Source: Polytrichum commune
Lineage: Eukaryota > Streptophyta > Polytrichopsida > Polytrichales > Polytrichaceae
Assembly (NCBI GenBank): GCA_950295325.1
Contig: OX485803.1
Span: forward strand, 25,730,001 to 25,794,000
DNA length: 64,000 bases
Reading direction: 5' to 3'
Below are positions 1-12,064 of this stretch, one piece after another. Made by a program: the position numbers and the translations under genes. Each line of letters starts with the position of its first letter. Within the stretch, counting starts at the first letter, position 1. The notes under the pieces were generated by a model, which saw nothing but the letters and a program-made list of their open reading frames with translations, was not told the DNA's origin and ran no database searches.

Positions 1-439
1 CATCCGACTATCCCAATGCACCTACAAGAACTTGCTCCGGAGATTTTCAAGTAGGTTTTAGTTAAGTAGCTTTCACACATGTTCGTTGTTTTATCTACCA
101 AGCAATGAATGTTGGGTAGTTTTTGTCCCATCCCCAAATGCCTTACTACTCACCTATCTTACCATCGGTTTTTGTTAATGAAGCTCCTCGTGCCCTCATA
201 GCTAAGACTAAAAAGCAACCAATCACAAGGGTGGGAGGCGTCACTTTTAAAGTTCCTATATTCTTGCCTCATGTTTAGGTACCGATGGGAGGGTCGGTGG
301 TTGAGGCTTAAAACCTCCACTTTTAAGCCATGCCACATCATTTGCCACCTAGGCTCGGCACTAAAAAGAGCTGTATGTGTGAACCCTAGATAACTAAAAC
401 CGCTTTTAGACTAAAACTACTTCTAACTAATGTCAAGTG

Positions 440-560
440 GGAATGCCCCATTAGCTCATTTGGATAAGCTAACAAGGATTCAATTCGGGGTAAATCGCTC
501 TGATTCAATCTTGGTAGAAGGGAGAAGGCTTTGTGGTCAAAGATGAGCACATTTTGATGA
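440..560 (+). repeat. possible tRNA-derived SINE head
   Basis: TAGCTCATTTGG at about 452 matches the tRNA A-box. TGATTCAATC about 55 bases later resembles the B-box. The segment does not fold as a clean tRNA, so it would be a decayed tRNA-derived retroposon. No 3' tail or target duplication was identified. Confidence 0.3.
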
Positions 561-596
561 TTGCTATGTGAGAGCTTCTCACTTATGCGTGCGCAC

Positions 597-612
597 GGGG
601 GGGGGGGGGGGC
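597..612 (+). repeat. poly-G run
   Basis: An uninterrupted run of about 15 G in otherwise AT-rich sequence. Runs of this kind recur at 11718, 12046 (as C), 20031 (C), 37836 (C) and 50686. The one at 11718 marks the end of a MITE. Confidence 0.9.
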
Positions 613-1012
613 ACACATTTTTAGAACCGGGAACCACGTGTGAGCATGACCCTGAAATTAATATCCCTAATATACAAGATTTCTCCCTTTTAAAAATGAT
701 ACATGTATAATATGTAGCTAGGAAATCCCCTTGAATACATGCACAAGTGATAAATAAACAAATCATAGAGATTCCAATCATAAGTATACGCCAAAAAATC
801 ATATTGAAAATAAGGTTAAAATATTCTTAGCAAGACATATTTATTTATCATTGATGCAATCATTGTACACTTGTTCATTCATTGGATGTAACTCATACAA
901 ATTTGTATCTACAACATATGTCATTATGTCCAACGCAATGATGGTTGTCATATGCTAGTAGTCCCTGACAACTTGTATATGAAAGGTTTTGGTTGCCCCC
1001 GCTTAGGCAATA

Positions 1013-1090
1013 GACCAATCAACCTCTAGGCTTTGGGTTTAGTAGAATATGAGCTTGTGTTTTACCATCAAGCCTAGAGGTTGATTGGTC
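1013..1090. repeat. perfect 21-base-arm hairpin
   Basis: GACCAATCAACCTCTAGGCTT at 1013-1033 is repeated as its exact reverse complement at 1070-1090, around a loop of about 36 bases. It looks like a small fold-back element or the core of a MITE. No target-site duplication is visible. Confidence 0.75.
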
Positions 1091-1239
1091 TTAGTCGATT
1101 GTTCTTAGTCCATTGTAATAGTCAAATTTGAGTAGTGAACCACAATAGTTGACCACAACAATTGATCATAACAATCAACTGTTAAAACCAATATTTTTTT
1201 TTCTTGGACAATCAAATCTTGTAGCCAACAAGATCTAAT

Positions 1240-1282
1240 AGCTATGATGTTTTTTATATTTATATTTATATTTATATTTATA
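1240..1282. repeat. TTTATA-type microsatellite
   Basis: Tandem TATATTTA units in an AT-rich intergenic region. Confidence 0.85.
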
Positions 1283-1783
1283 CTTCGACTTAGCAATCAA
1301 CTTAACTGGTGACCAAGGGGTTGACTGTGTTAGTTTACCCCTTGGTGACGTGACATTTTTTGCTTTGGCATCATATCGCTGCCACAAGATGTGACATGGC
1401 GTGACGTGACAAACGCAGACTTGAAATGCCTAGTGAGGATGGACTCTAATAAGAATTTGTGGGTTTCAAAACTTGAAGATCAAACACACAACATGCTAAT
1501 TGAGTATCAAGTGCATTCAAGGTGTGACCAAAAACGAACAATTGAAATACAAGTTTACTTAGTGGAATTTCTCAATCAATAAATCCAAAGAAATGTGATA
1601 TTAAGATTGTAAGAATCAGTCGACAATAACCAAATACAACCACTAGGATCCATCCACTCATAAATGATAATTTCATTGATGCAAATATTTGTTGATTTTC
1701 AACTCTTTCATAGAACTCGTGTACAAATTACAATATTTCCAGTCTACTACTTGTTGGACCGATGCAATATGTGCAACTCACAA

Positions 1784-1805
1784 CTATATATATATATATA
1801 TATAG
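1784..1805. repeat. (TA)n microsatellite
   Basis: Uninterrupted alternating TA run. Confidence 0.95.
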
Positions 1806-3799
1806 TTGCTCTGCAATTCTAGTTGGGAAATGTCTATGTTATTGCGGAAGTCGACAAATTGATGGAGAAACAAAACATGACAGACATGGATAGAGTAAGG
1901 GAAATGAGTGCAGTTAGATCCTTTGTGGGGATGTAGTTGCAAGGCACAATACCCCTTGTAACAACATTGGCATACACAAACGCTGCACATCATGTGCGGT
2001 GGTCGATCCTCTGGAGCAGATGGTCGGGTCCACATCAACAATTGCAGTAAGCGAAAGGAGCGAGAAATGATCTTGTGGCCTGGAATGTGGATGATTACCA
2101 CCCACATCAACACATGTGGGTGATGTTCTCGATGCAAAACGCCCATATCTAAATGGCAGACTTGAAGGGTAACTTATGTGGACATCCCATAAGCTCCAAC
2201 ATTGCAAGTTACTGCAGAAAATGGGCATACAAGATCATGAAAAACGTGTTTGATAAGCTACCAACCAGAAACGGAATGGGAGCAACCCGCCGCATGGATT
2301 CATCCCATGTGTTGTATACAAGGACCGTGATCACCTCAGTGGGGAGGGGAGGATCTCTTGGGGCCCGGGCAAGTCTGTCTGAGGTTTTCCCAATGTCGCG
2401 TGAGTGAATCCCACCACCAGATATGGGAGTGAACATTGCAATTACATGGGAGTTACATCGCACCATCATTATAAACAAGGGGTGTTCAATAGGTGAACAA
2501 TCATGGCGAGTTGTATCCTCCACAAAATGCGCATTCTAGTCACTAGTCGCGGAAGCAGACTGCAGTTGGGAGATTCCCCCCCAAAAAGTGTTTTAAAAAG
2601 CAAAAAAGGAAAAAGAAAAAGAAATCAATCAAAAGATTTGTGCTTCACATTGCCATGGCCTTGTGATCAGATTCAGATCCTTCAGAAACACAGACACGCA
2701 TTGAAAGAGTCCATGCACCACCTCATCCACTCATTCACCTCCAAAATATTAGGAATCTATGGCACCCAGATTCTCAAACCACAGAACAGCCTAATCATGC
2801 AGGTAAGAGATTATCGATCTCGTTAACAGCTAGCTGCTATGATGGCCCATGGATGCATCTGCAAAACAGTTTTTAAGGGAGCGTTACCTGCATGGCATTA
2901 TTGGAGTATAGTATACTCGATCATGTCTCTTCCTGTAGCAAAGGCAAACCTGGATAGCTTCGAATCTTGAGTGAATGTCAATCATGTACGAGATCGCTTG
3001 ATCAGACAAGCGTTTCACATCATACCCTTAGCGACATAGCATGCTCGTGATCAAAGATTACTAGATCAGACTACTTCTCCGAACAACGCAAGGTTTGAGC
3101 TTCATGATACCCGCACTTATGCATGTTGACTGAGTAATGTGTCATCTTCCTGCGCACTAATTATGTTACAAATTCAGCACTCTCTCTCTCAGTGGAAGCT
3201 TAGAATGTTTGAAAGTTGACAAATGAATCCACTGGATCCCAGTAGTGCCAGCTGGGGCGACATGCATGAATGATTAGCACCTGAAATTAACAAGTCTGTA
3301 CGTGAAACTCGTGTGATCTCAGCCCTTCAGCTATCAGTGGGAATCGCCACTAAGTAGTCCGGCAAGACTGCAATTATAGTAGCTATGACTTCAGATTGAC
3401 TCGATGCAATGCAAACACAATAGGTTGATATCTTTTTTCCAGCTTAGTGAAGATCATGTGCAAATACAGATCCTGTAGATCGAGGCAAAGTTCATGCGGA
3501 TGGCTGTAACACTGCGAAACATGTGAAGCACTGAAGTTGGAAACCAAAAGTGCGATGCAACATCTAGATGGTTTTGGGACCCTCCTAGCAGAACTATGAT
3601 CTGTAGGCTTGCAGATTGTCCGTCCACTCAAACAAAAAGTGAAACAATGTCGGAGCTCTGCTGCATTTAATTCCATGCCCTGAAATATGGGCTGCCACCA
3701 GATTGATCAACCCTTAATGCCTGCCCACTCAATTTTGTTCGCTCACTGTGCAACAAACACGATGGGAAATTTGCATGACCTTGCCATTGATTCTCTCCC

Positions 3800-4560
3800 A
3801 CTAGATGGTTATAAAGTCTATGAATATGGAGTTAGAATCAAACATCGCAGGAGATTACAAAACAATGAAGTTGAAGAGAATTAGTGGTAAGATCACGGCA
3901 CATGTGATCTCCGTACTGAAATCATTGGGAGACAACGACATGAAGCAAAGCAACTTATTCAGGCACTTTCTGACAACTCGATGTGCAACACAGTCCAAAC
4001 ACGACGAGGTTTTGCGTGGTCTTATCACCGGTTCCCTCAGCAATTTCACTAGATGGTTGTAGAATCTATGAATATATGTGAATCAGAAATCAAACATTCC
4101 AATAGCTTACAAAACCATGTGGTCCTTTAATGAAACCATGGGGAGGCAGCGACGTTCAGAAGCAGCTAATTCGAACACTTGCTGCAAGCAACGACTCTTC
4201 AAGAAAGCCTCGATTTATGCTCTTCTCATAATTTTGCAATCCCAAAGCCATGAAAGCTCTTAAGAAAGGTCCTTGGATAGCCTTTCGCTGATATAATGGT
4301 ATGTTTAGAAGTGGATAATGGCCTCTCTTATCCAACTACGCAAAAATATGACACCCCTTTACAGGCATTATGTTGTGGAACATCCAGATTGAGAGGAACA
4401 ATCTTACCTTAAACAAAAGAATAGATAAGTTGCTAGTAAGGTGAAACACAAGAATATGGCCGCGTCACAACATTCAGAAGCAGCTATTTCAGACACTTTC
4501 TGCAAGCATCGGCTCTTCACGAATGCCTCGAGTTATATATTATGGCTCAGTCAGCAAATT
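3800..4560 (+). repeat. diverged tandem duplication, unit about 250-300 bp
   Basis: ACTAGATGGTTATAAAGTCTATGAATAT near 3801 reappears at 4049 as ACTAGATGGTTGTAGAATC with similar following sequence (AATCAAACAT, then TTACAAAAC). The downstream part, TTCAGAAGCAGCTA followed by CTGCAAGCA and CTCTTCA, occurs at about 4155 and again at about 4473. The copies have drifted and carry stop codons. They may derive from an old coding repeat, but I cannot name one. Confidence 0.6.
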
Positions 4561-4947
4561 GTGAGTACGATACTCCGACGAGGAGGGGAATGGTCACTTA
4601 CGATATTGGCCTCCTGCTGCATACATGTGGGTTCAGATCCTCATGCTCTTGCGTCTCCTTCACCCAGATCTTTGAAAGCGGTTACGACCCAATCTCATTG
4701 ATAATTGGGGGAAGCCTGTATACAATAAACATGGTTGAGTAGCTACACATGAGCTGGGTGGGTAGCCCTCATACATGCAGCTGGTACGTGTCGACAATGA
4801 AGACGCCGGTACCTACTTGCGAAAGGCATTAACTTTCGATTTAATATTCAATAGTTACTAGGCCGAGGGGTAGATGTACAACAATTACGCGAGTGTGATA
4901 GAAATGCTCCGAGTTATAATGCAGTCGTTAGTTCAAAGTGGCAGCCA

Positions 4948-5036
4948 TAGCAGCAGCAGCAGCAGGCCCGGTGCACGATTTGCGACGATTCAAGCGTGTG
5001 TAGTGTAGGCATACAGCTGCTGCTGCTGCTGCTGGG
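4948..5036. repeat. CAG...CTG inverted triplet repeat
   Basis: An AGC triplet run at about 4948-4965, followed by GGCCCGGTGC, faces a GCTGCTGCTG run ending in GGGCAC at about 5015-5038. The two can pair as a hairpin with an extended CAG/CTG stem. Confidence 0.7.
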
Positions 5037-6409
5037 CACATGGCATGGGCCTCGTTCCAACATCCATGACTTGGACTGCAATATCTCCTTTTCCTGCAGC
5101 CCTGCTAATTCCTCACCACCTAACATGGATTGATGGTGCTAACACCGTGAATTTAAACACAGAGCATACCAAAAAAATCTCATATTTGAAAACTTGTCTT
5201 CAAGAGATGATTCCTAGCAATTCGATAAGGGATTCCAACACACTACAACATGTCTTGTTTGAATCATGTATGCAAAAGTTATGAGGATTTAGGGTTTTAC
5301 TAGTAGCGTATGATCCAACACCAACACGGAAACCGGATGTTAACTTTTAAGACAGTAAACATTCTTAAAGCCGATATGTATTTATTGTGCAAGATATTAG
5401 AGTGTGACGTGTTCATTTGAGGTTGTAGTGTATTATACAAGTAGTAGTGCATCAATATATAGAATTTTAGTAGTTTTCAATGTGAGATTTTTTGGAAACT
5501 TCTAGAATCTAAGCACAATATGATTAGGAGATGAATGTTTAGAGGAGGGTGAATGCTCTAGCATGCCCTATAGGCTTTGCATTGGGACCCTTGCACCAAC
5601 ATTAATTTGACACCTCCTAAAAAAGCTCATTAGGATGGGTACTATGTTAACAACCTGCTATAGTCACTATCAAAACTAGAATGATGTTTATTGTTTTAAA
5701 ATAATCCAAGCACACAATAACACATGTCTTTTTGGTGTCCATTCTTAACTACAAGTCTTGCCATATACCACTCAAATATAGGTACCTCATTAGGTAGAGT
5801 TCCCACATATCTAAGCGCCACTTCACACACGGCCAAAGGGCCGTGACCATGTAATTGCGAGGGTGCTTAACTCTCATCCAAAGGCCGTACTAGCTATCTA
5901 ATTGACATGGTCTACCGGAATTTGCGTTAAACCTACCTCTCGGAGGTGAGCTTGACCCAAATTTCTGCAAATCACGAAACATTACCCAAAGTTTACCATG
6001 TAAAAAATCCATGTAGACTTTTCATCCATGATATTTTCTTTGGGTCCTTAGGCCTTCACCTTTCATCTAGTGAAAGCCTACACCTGAAGTGAAGTCACGG
6101 CATTCTAAGATCTCTCATATAACCTTCACTTCTACCTAGTGCCAGGGTTGTCTATCGCGACGTCATGACGGTGTCGTGCCGTCATGTCGTGTCGTGTCGT
6201 GACGGACCCCTCCGTCACGACACAATAGGGTCCACGTAGGGTCAACATAGGGGGAACGGACTAGGGTGGGTAAAATACTTACCTTCTTGCCAAGGTGGCG
6301 TCCTATGTGGCAAAAAACGCCGACGTGGTCGTGGATATGCCTAGCGCCAGGTAAATCATTTTGCCATTTTGTTTACCATTTTGTTAAAATCAAAGTAGTA
6401 AAAAATGAC

Positions 6410-7258
6410 TAAGGAGGGTGTGGGGCGGACGGGGGACGAGGGTGGGGCGGACGGGGGTGGGGGGGGGAACGGAGCGGACGGGGTCGGGAACGGGGGCGGG
6501 AATTGGGGGGGGGGGGAACGGAGCGGACGGGGTTGGGAACGGGGGCGGACGGGGGGGAACGGGAGCGGACGGAGGGGGGGGGAATTTTTTTTTTAAATGG
6601 GGCGGACGGGGAAGGGGGGGGGGGGAAACTGGGGCGGATGGGGGAGCGGACGGGGGTGAACGGGGCGCGAACGGGGGGGAACAGGGCGTACGGGGTTGGG
6701 AACGGAGCGAACGGGGGGGAACGGGGCGTACGGGGTTGGGAACGGAGCGGACGGGGTCGGGGTCGGGAACGGAGCGGACGGGGCCGGGAACGGAGCGGAC
6801 GGGGGGGGGGGAATTTTTTTAAAAAAAATTTGGGGCGGACGGGGAAGGGAGAAAAAAAAACCTGGGGCGGACGGGGGGGAACGGGGCGTACGGGGTTGGG
6901 AACGGAGCGGACGGGGTCGGGAACGGGGGCGGACGGGGTCGGGAACGGGGGCGGACGGGGTCGGGAACGGGGGCGGACAGGGGGGAACGGGAGCGGACGG
7001 AGGGGGGGGAATTTTTTTTTAAAAATGGGGCGGACGGGGAAGGGGGAAAAAAAAAAAAAAAAAAAAAAAAACTGGGGCGGACGGGGGAGCGGACGGGGGA
7101 GCGGACGGGGGAGCGGACGGGGGAGCGGACGGGGGAGCGGACAGGGGAGCGGACGGAGGGGCGGATGGAGGGGCGGACGGGGGGGAACGGGGCGTACGGG
7201 GTTGGGAACGGAGCGGACGGGGTCGGGAACAGGGGCGGACGGGGGGGCGGACGGGCTC
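6410..7258 (+). repeat. G-rich strand-asymmetric minisatellite
   Basis: Repeated variants of GGAGCGGACGGGG, GGTCGGGAAC and GGGGGCGGAC, broken by blocks of A and T runs. The plus strand is almost free of C except in CGGAC. Closely spaced runs of three or more G give strong G-quadruplex potential. The frames it opens (Gly/Arg/Thr-rich) are by-products of the repeat. Confidence 0.9.
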
Positions 7259-7401
7259 TAGTAAATTTTCCCCCACTTTACCTTTACTTTGCTGACATGT
7301 CATCACACGTGGACATTGTAAATCCTACGTGTCCGAATTGGGTTAATGTAATTACACAAAAAAATCGGTAAAATTCAAGTCCGTCAGGATAAAGACAGCA
7401 T

Positions 7402-7437
7402 CCGGCATAATGTCGTGACGGCACGACATTATGCCGG
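7402..7437. repeat. 36-bp perfect palindrome inside the hAT element
   Basis: Arm CCGGCATAATGTCGTG, spacer ACGG, then the exact complement. It sits about 35 bases inside the right terminal repeat, as subterminal transposase-binding motifs do. Confidence 0.9.
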
Positions 7438-7753
7438 GATTACCCTCCGTCACGACACAATAGACAACCCTGCCTAGTGCGAAGTGAACTTGGATGGTCT
7501 CAGCCTCTCCGACCAATGAGAGATCTTGAAAAGCAATGGTCACGGGCCTTCAGTGTCGTGAATGAAGTGGCCCTAATTTTCAGCCCACAAACGTTAATTC
7601 CCCTTATCTCCCCCTTCAAGACCCTGCAGAAAGAGCACCGCCGTAAGTAAATAGGCCAGAGATTGAATGGATGAAAAGGGACACATAAGTTAGTCCCTCA
7701 TGCACACCTGCAGTCAAGCCTTTCCACCTTCGTCCTCACTCTATCCCTCCTAA

Positions 7754-8030
7754 GAGCCACTTCACACACGAGACTGACAGCCTGTGACCATTGCACTTCA
7801 AGCACTCTCATTGGTGGAAAAGCGGAGCCGGTCCAAGTTTGCTTCGCACTACGCTTGAGGGACCAACGGAGTGTGTGAATGCAAGATGGATGAAAAGTCT
7901 ACATGGATTCCTACGTGGCATCGAATGGATCATATTTCATGGTCACTTGGACTATTTTCACAAAAGGCCTAACACAAAATCAAGAGACCATGGCACTCAT
8001 GAATCTCACAACCACTATTAGATTGGGCCG
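7754..8030. mobile_element. partial Tourist-like MITE
   Basis: Begins GAGCCACTTCACACACGAGAC after a TAA. It matches the first roughly 280 bases of the complete copy at 48505 (shared ACCATTGCACTTCAAGC, GGTGGA, ACATGGATTC and GGTCACTTGGAC). The distal half and right end are missing or too diverged to see. Confidence 0.65.
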
Positions 8031-9040
8031 GTTATCAGAATTAGGTCTGTCTAACATATACTAACTTAATTATAAAGTAGATGGGTTTTAGATGATTTTA
8101 ATTTTTTTGAATTTTTGAATTTTTTAACTAGCCCACTTCTCAGAGGATATGAAACATGCAATTTTATATTAGATGGTTAGTAGATCCAAATTGAGGCCGT
8201 AGCCTCTAGTTACTGGAGCTCGTATGAATACCTCATATATTATCAAAGTGAAGATTGTTGTGCTCATTAAATAGTCATATAGGTCCCCCCAGTTTTGTTG
8301 ACTACTGAAATTCAAAGTTAGTATGGTTATCATGTTTTGAGCACGTAGTCCAATCTCTTTTAAACATTTGTTGTTCTAGTATCCATTCTTGGAACCACAT
8401 CAAACCACAAGCCACTCACTGATAAGTTACCGAACTAGACATGCCTACCATATTTGACTTCACAAATTTTGGTTCATATTTTGGGTCACATTGATAATGA
8501 GAAATAGGCACTTAAGATATTTGGGGTCATAGTATTGTGGATGCACAATATTAACCAACCCATGTTGTATAACACCAAATGTCCAAAAAATAAATGCTCA
8601 TATTTCCTTCAAACCTTGGTCATTTTTAACAAACAAGTAATCTATCTTGAAATCTAGCTTCTTGTGGTCTTTCTAAAATACCAAGATTGGAGTGACACTA
8701 TTTCATCAACATGCTCATGTGAGTAGACCCTCCAAGCCTATATATGGGGATTGTAGGTCTATATATAGAGGCCTACCTCATATTTATGGGTAGCCCGTAG
8801 ATTAGTTTCAAGATTGCCCAATAAAAGATTCTCTTTGAGGAGTTGCCTGAAAGATTATTCTATTTGGGGCGGCCTGTGAAAAACATATCACTACCCTAGG
8901 AGAAAATGAAAAATGTGTAATATTGCATTGTTGGCTCTAGTATCCAACAAAAGGGATACATACTTGGTATGTTCATAATGGTACCATTATGTTTAGAATT
9001 ACACATAACTATGTTGTTGTGAGCCAAATTTTTGGCCAAT
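8031..9040. other. AT-rich stretch, no gene seen
   Basis: No supported gene. The part at 8135-8300 resembles 46850-47030 (shared AGGATATGAAAC, then GTGAAGATT, GTGCTCATTA and CATAGGTCCCCC), so it is a dispersed repeat. Confidence 0.6.
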
Positions 9041-10513
9041 TAGTTAAACTATGGACAAATAGCTCGTAACTGGATGAAAATAGTTGAACCATAGGTTGGG
9101 AAGGTAGTTATAACTATTAGCACGGTCATAGGTGGCCTTAGTTGGTTGCAGAAACTATCGTCTTCCCCGCCGAGCTAAGAGGGCCGGCGAGGGGGAGGAG
9201 GACAAACAGTCTTCGATTATTGTTGAGCGCAGAGAAAAAACTATAGGTTGATCTCCCTCAGCACCGTAAGTGGGCGAGGTTAATTGTTAAATTATTTTTT
9301 GAGTAAATTTAGTGATCACCGCAGTGATTGCAGGACACTGGTTGCTACTGAAGATATTTTTATTTGGATCTTGAGTTATTGAATGACCGGAGTGGGTTGA
9401 ACTATTTTTTGGTTTCGAAGAAGTGATGTGGATTGTGAACTATTGTCTATTGTTGAAGTTGCCATTGATTGAGTAAGAGATTGAGAGCGTAGTCGAGCAA
9501 GTTAGAGTTTGCATCTGAAGCGGTCGAGTGAATGAGAAATAATAAACTATTGTCAGTATTGTGAGTGCAATTGATTGAGACCTAAACTGTGAATGGAATC
9601 AAGTAAGTTCTACTTGCCAAGAGCAATGTGATATTGAGAGAGAGAGAGGGAGTCGATTTACCTCAAAGTGAGAGAGTTGTGAACCCGAAAGAGGAGTAAG
9701 ATATGGGGAAATGTATGAGAGTCGAGCGATCAAGAAGGTATAAAGAATCTAAGAGTTAATTGGAAGGACAGAGACTATAGTCAGAAGGAGATTGAGTTTG
9801 GTGAAACTATCGTCTATGGAATAGGAACCTCTCCAAGTTCCAAGTCTGAGAGAAGTAGATATAGAGAGAGGTAGCCGAAACAGAGAGATAAAAACCATTG
9901 ACGTAGCAAGTAATATAACAACCTCTATGTAGGAAAGGATTATAGTGGAACTATCACCTGTCAGCGCTTTAAGAGGAGTAATCCCGAGCGGCAGAGAGTG
10001 AGAAAGTAGAACCATCGTGTGGTGAGATAATTGTACGTTGAATGAAAAACATTGTTGAGTGACAACAGAAGTAACCCAGAGAGAGACAGGCACCAAGAGG
10101 CCAAGGGTTGTCTAGGAAGGGAAACCACTTGAAGGGATAAAACCTGTGAAAGGCAACAGTCGTGTAAGAAAGTTGAAAGGCCAAGTATCAGTCAGTGAAG
10201 TGAAACGATTGACTATTGTTGAGCTTGTGAGAGGCAGTGAGGAAGAAGAAAGAGTAAATGGTTCAACCAAGTGAGACTATAGTTAAAGCAAACACTTTAG
10301 GCTGGTAAAAGTTAAGTGTGTTAAGTCAGTTAAATGAAAGAACCCCTGATCAACTGAAGTGATGGGAAATCACTTATGATCAATTGATTAGCGGTGGATT
10401 TGAGAAGTTAAGATTGCTAAAGTAATGTTGAATTAGGATAAAACTTTGGATCATCAAGGAGATGTAGGCATAAGTTGTCCCAGACATAAATGGAGTTTTA
10501 TATGATTATAGTA

Positions 10514-11624
10514 CACCCTAACCTTGATAATGTCACACCCTCCGTTTCACCAAAAAGTGTGATATAAACAAGGTGTGACATACTTGATAATGTCACATTT
10601 TGTGCATAATGTGATATTATCAAAAATATGTAGAAAATCAAAATATAATTACAATTTTTTTTAAATAACAAATACGAGACTTCAATGTTTTTGAATGTAA
10701 AATCTAATTCAAAATTGTGAATAACAACAAGAGCACATCATAATGTGTCATTGAGATCAGGTAAAGACCTCTCACTAGAGACAAAGAAGCTTCTAATGTC
10801 ACATTGTTTTGTTGATGTTAAATGTGCAACACCAATTCTAATGAGTTTGTCATGGATTTTTTTCCATTTCTAACAACTCATGAGTGCTAAAAATCTGAGA
10901 ACCTTGGCTAGCCATAAAATTCAAAACATCTTTAGCATATTTTTGTGCATCGCTTAGCTTCACTACTTTAGACTCATCATCACTGCTATCAACAATCAAT
11001 GGGTCCACTTCCATGAAATCAAGAACTTGTTCGCCATCTTGCACTAATTGCACAAGCTCCTCAGTAGAAAATTCCACCTCAAAATCATCTTCACCTTCCA
11101 TGTTTATGTGCTCCAAAGGACAATGCTTTTCTACAGGCTTGCCTTCAACATCCAAACTTAAATTTAATGCGGCGATGAGTCTACCCAATTCCAAAGTTGC
11201 TTCCTCCATTTTGGACTTCATACGTTCATCAAGATTGTTTATATCTGCATTCCACTCTGCAGGCAATATGGCGGACTTTCTCCAACAATTTCTAATGGTT
11301 TGATCATCTAATTTGAAATTACACAAGGCATCCCACTATGCCGAAAGCATTGAATGAGAGCTCATTCAATGACCCCCAATATGCTTTGCTTTAGCCCATG
11401 CTCACCCATGAACAATAATATCGAACCCATGCCCACCCATACAATCCATCCATACTTGATATTATCACATTTACACTACGGATTTTGAAAAAAAATAGTG
11501 ACATTATCAAGGGTGATAGGGATAATAACGAGGGAGTTTTACACTATGAAAATCGGTTTCAAACTTTTAGGTGACAATATCAAGGTGTTCTATTAACAAG
11601 GGCGACATTATCAAGGTTAGACTG
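10514..11624. mobile_element. internally deleted pogo/Tigger-type (Tc1/mariner) element
   Basis: Left end CACCCTAACCTTGATAATGTC follows TA at 10512. Right end GACATTATCAAGGTTAGACTG is followed by TA at 11625. A TA target duplication with CAGTCTAACC-like ends fits the pogo branch of Tc1/mariner. Subterminal copies of the TGATAATGTCAC motif recur near both ends. Only the C-terminal part of the transposase remains. Confidence 0.75.
10850..11326 (-). pseudogene. C-terminal fragment of pogo/Tigger-like transposase
   Basis: A 158-codon frame contains TIRNCWRKSAILP near its start. That resembles the conserved I-x-NCW-x-K-x-GIL segment after the DDE core of pogo/Tigger/jerky transposases. An acidic region (residues about 75-125) follows, as is common in these tails. 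The helix-turn-helix and the DDE catalytic core are absent, so the fragment cannot encode an active transposase. It lies inside the TA-flanked inverted repeats at 10514-11624, which supports a deletion derivative. Family recognition is by motif only. Confidence 0.65.
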
Positions 11625-11714
11625 TATCTAGAGACTTGATCTTTGAGTATGGAAGTGCAAGCTAACCAGATCAACTATTGTCTTGTGTGTTACCCTGGTT
11701 GTGGTTGTTGCAGG

Positions 11715-12064
11715 CTCGGGGGGGGGGGGGGGTAGTCATTGGTTGGAGTAGCAATACATGTGCGAACAAATGATAGGGTATTTTAAAAACATGGGAGCAA
11801 AAAATTATAATTGGGCTTAAGAGTAATATAGGGTATCAAAAATGGCACTGGACATCTTTAAAGTACTATAGGGTATGGAATAATAGGTAATTTGGAATCA
11901 TAAGTAATGCAAGCCATTTTTCTATTAACCCAAATTAGAAATCTACATAATGATAGCATGTGAAAAAAAGAAGAGAATTGAAAGTAATACCCCCCTATAA
12001 AATAGTGGTTGTTCGCACCTATATCCTTAACTTTTTAACACACTGCCCCCCCCCCCCCCCCGAG
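11715..12064. mobile_element. hAT-type MITE with poly-G/poly-C termini
   Basis: Starts CTCGGGGGGG (about 15 G or more) and ends with a long C run then GAG. It is flanked by the perfect 8-bp duplication GTTGCAGG at 11707-11714 and 12065-12072. Inside the homopolymer both ends share a GTGCGAACAA motif in inverted orientation. No coding capacity. Confidence 0.75.

Larger units (their letters stand above)
1..5814. other. AT-rich stretch without supported genes
   Basis: No open frame here has convincing codon use, splice structure or a recognised domain. It holds a possible SINE near 450, a poly-G run, a short hairpin at 1013-1090, AT microsatellites, diverged tandem repeats at 3800-4560 and a CAG/CTG hairpin near 5 kb, described separately. 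Confidence 0.6.
6143..7472. mobile_element. non-autonomous hAT-type element with G-rich core
   Basis: Terminal inverted repeats begin CAGGGTTGTCTAT on both ends and continue into GACG-rich sequence. The element is flanked by perfect 8-bp duplications CCTAGTGC at 6135-6142 and 7473-7480. CAGGG-type ends with 8-bp duplications are diagnostic of the hAT superfamily. The interior has no transposase. It is almost filled by a strand-asymmetric GGGGCGGAC minisatellite, plus an inner palindrome near the right end. Confidence 0.85.
5815..7573. mobile_element. PIF/Harbinger (Tourist-like) MITE, split by a nested element
   Basis: The left end GCGCCACTTCACAC follows TAA at 5812-5814. The right end GAAGTGGCCC is followed by TAA at 7574-7576. 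A 3-bp TAA duplication and GGGCC-type ends are typical of PIF/Harbinger Tourist MITEs. Removing the nested hAT element and its 8-bp duplication leaves about 420 bp with no coding capacity. Related copies lie at 7754, 48505 and 54387. Confidence 0.75.

Noticed and set aside
6405-7306. Overlapping Gly/Arg/Thr-rich and Pro/Ala-rich frames
   Set aside because: They arise from the GGGGCGGAC minisatellite inside a non-autonomous hAT element. No domain or conserved composition.
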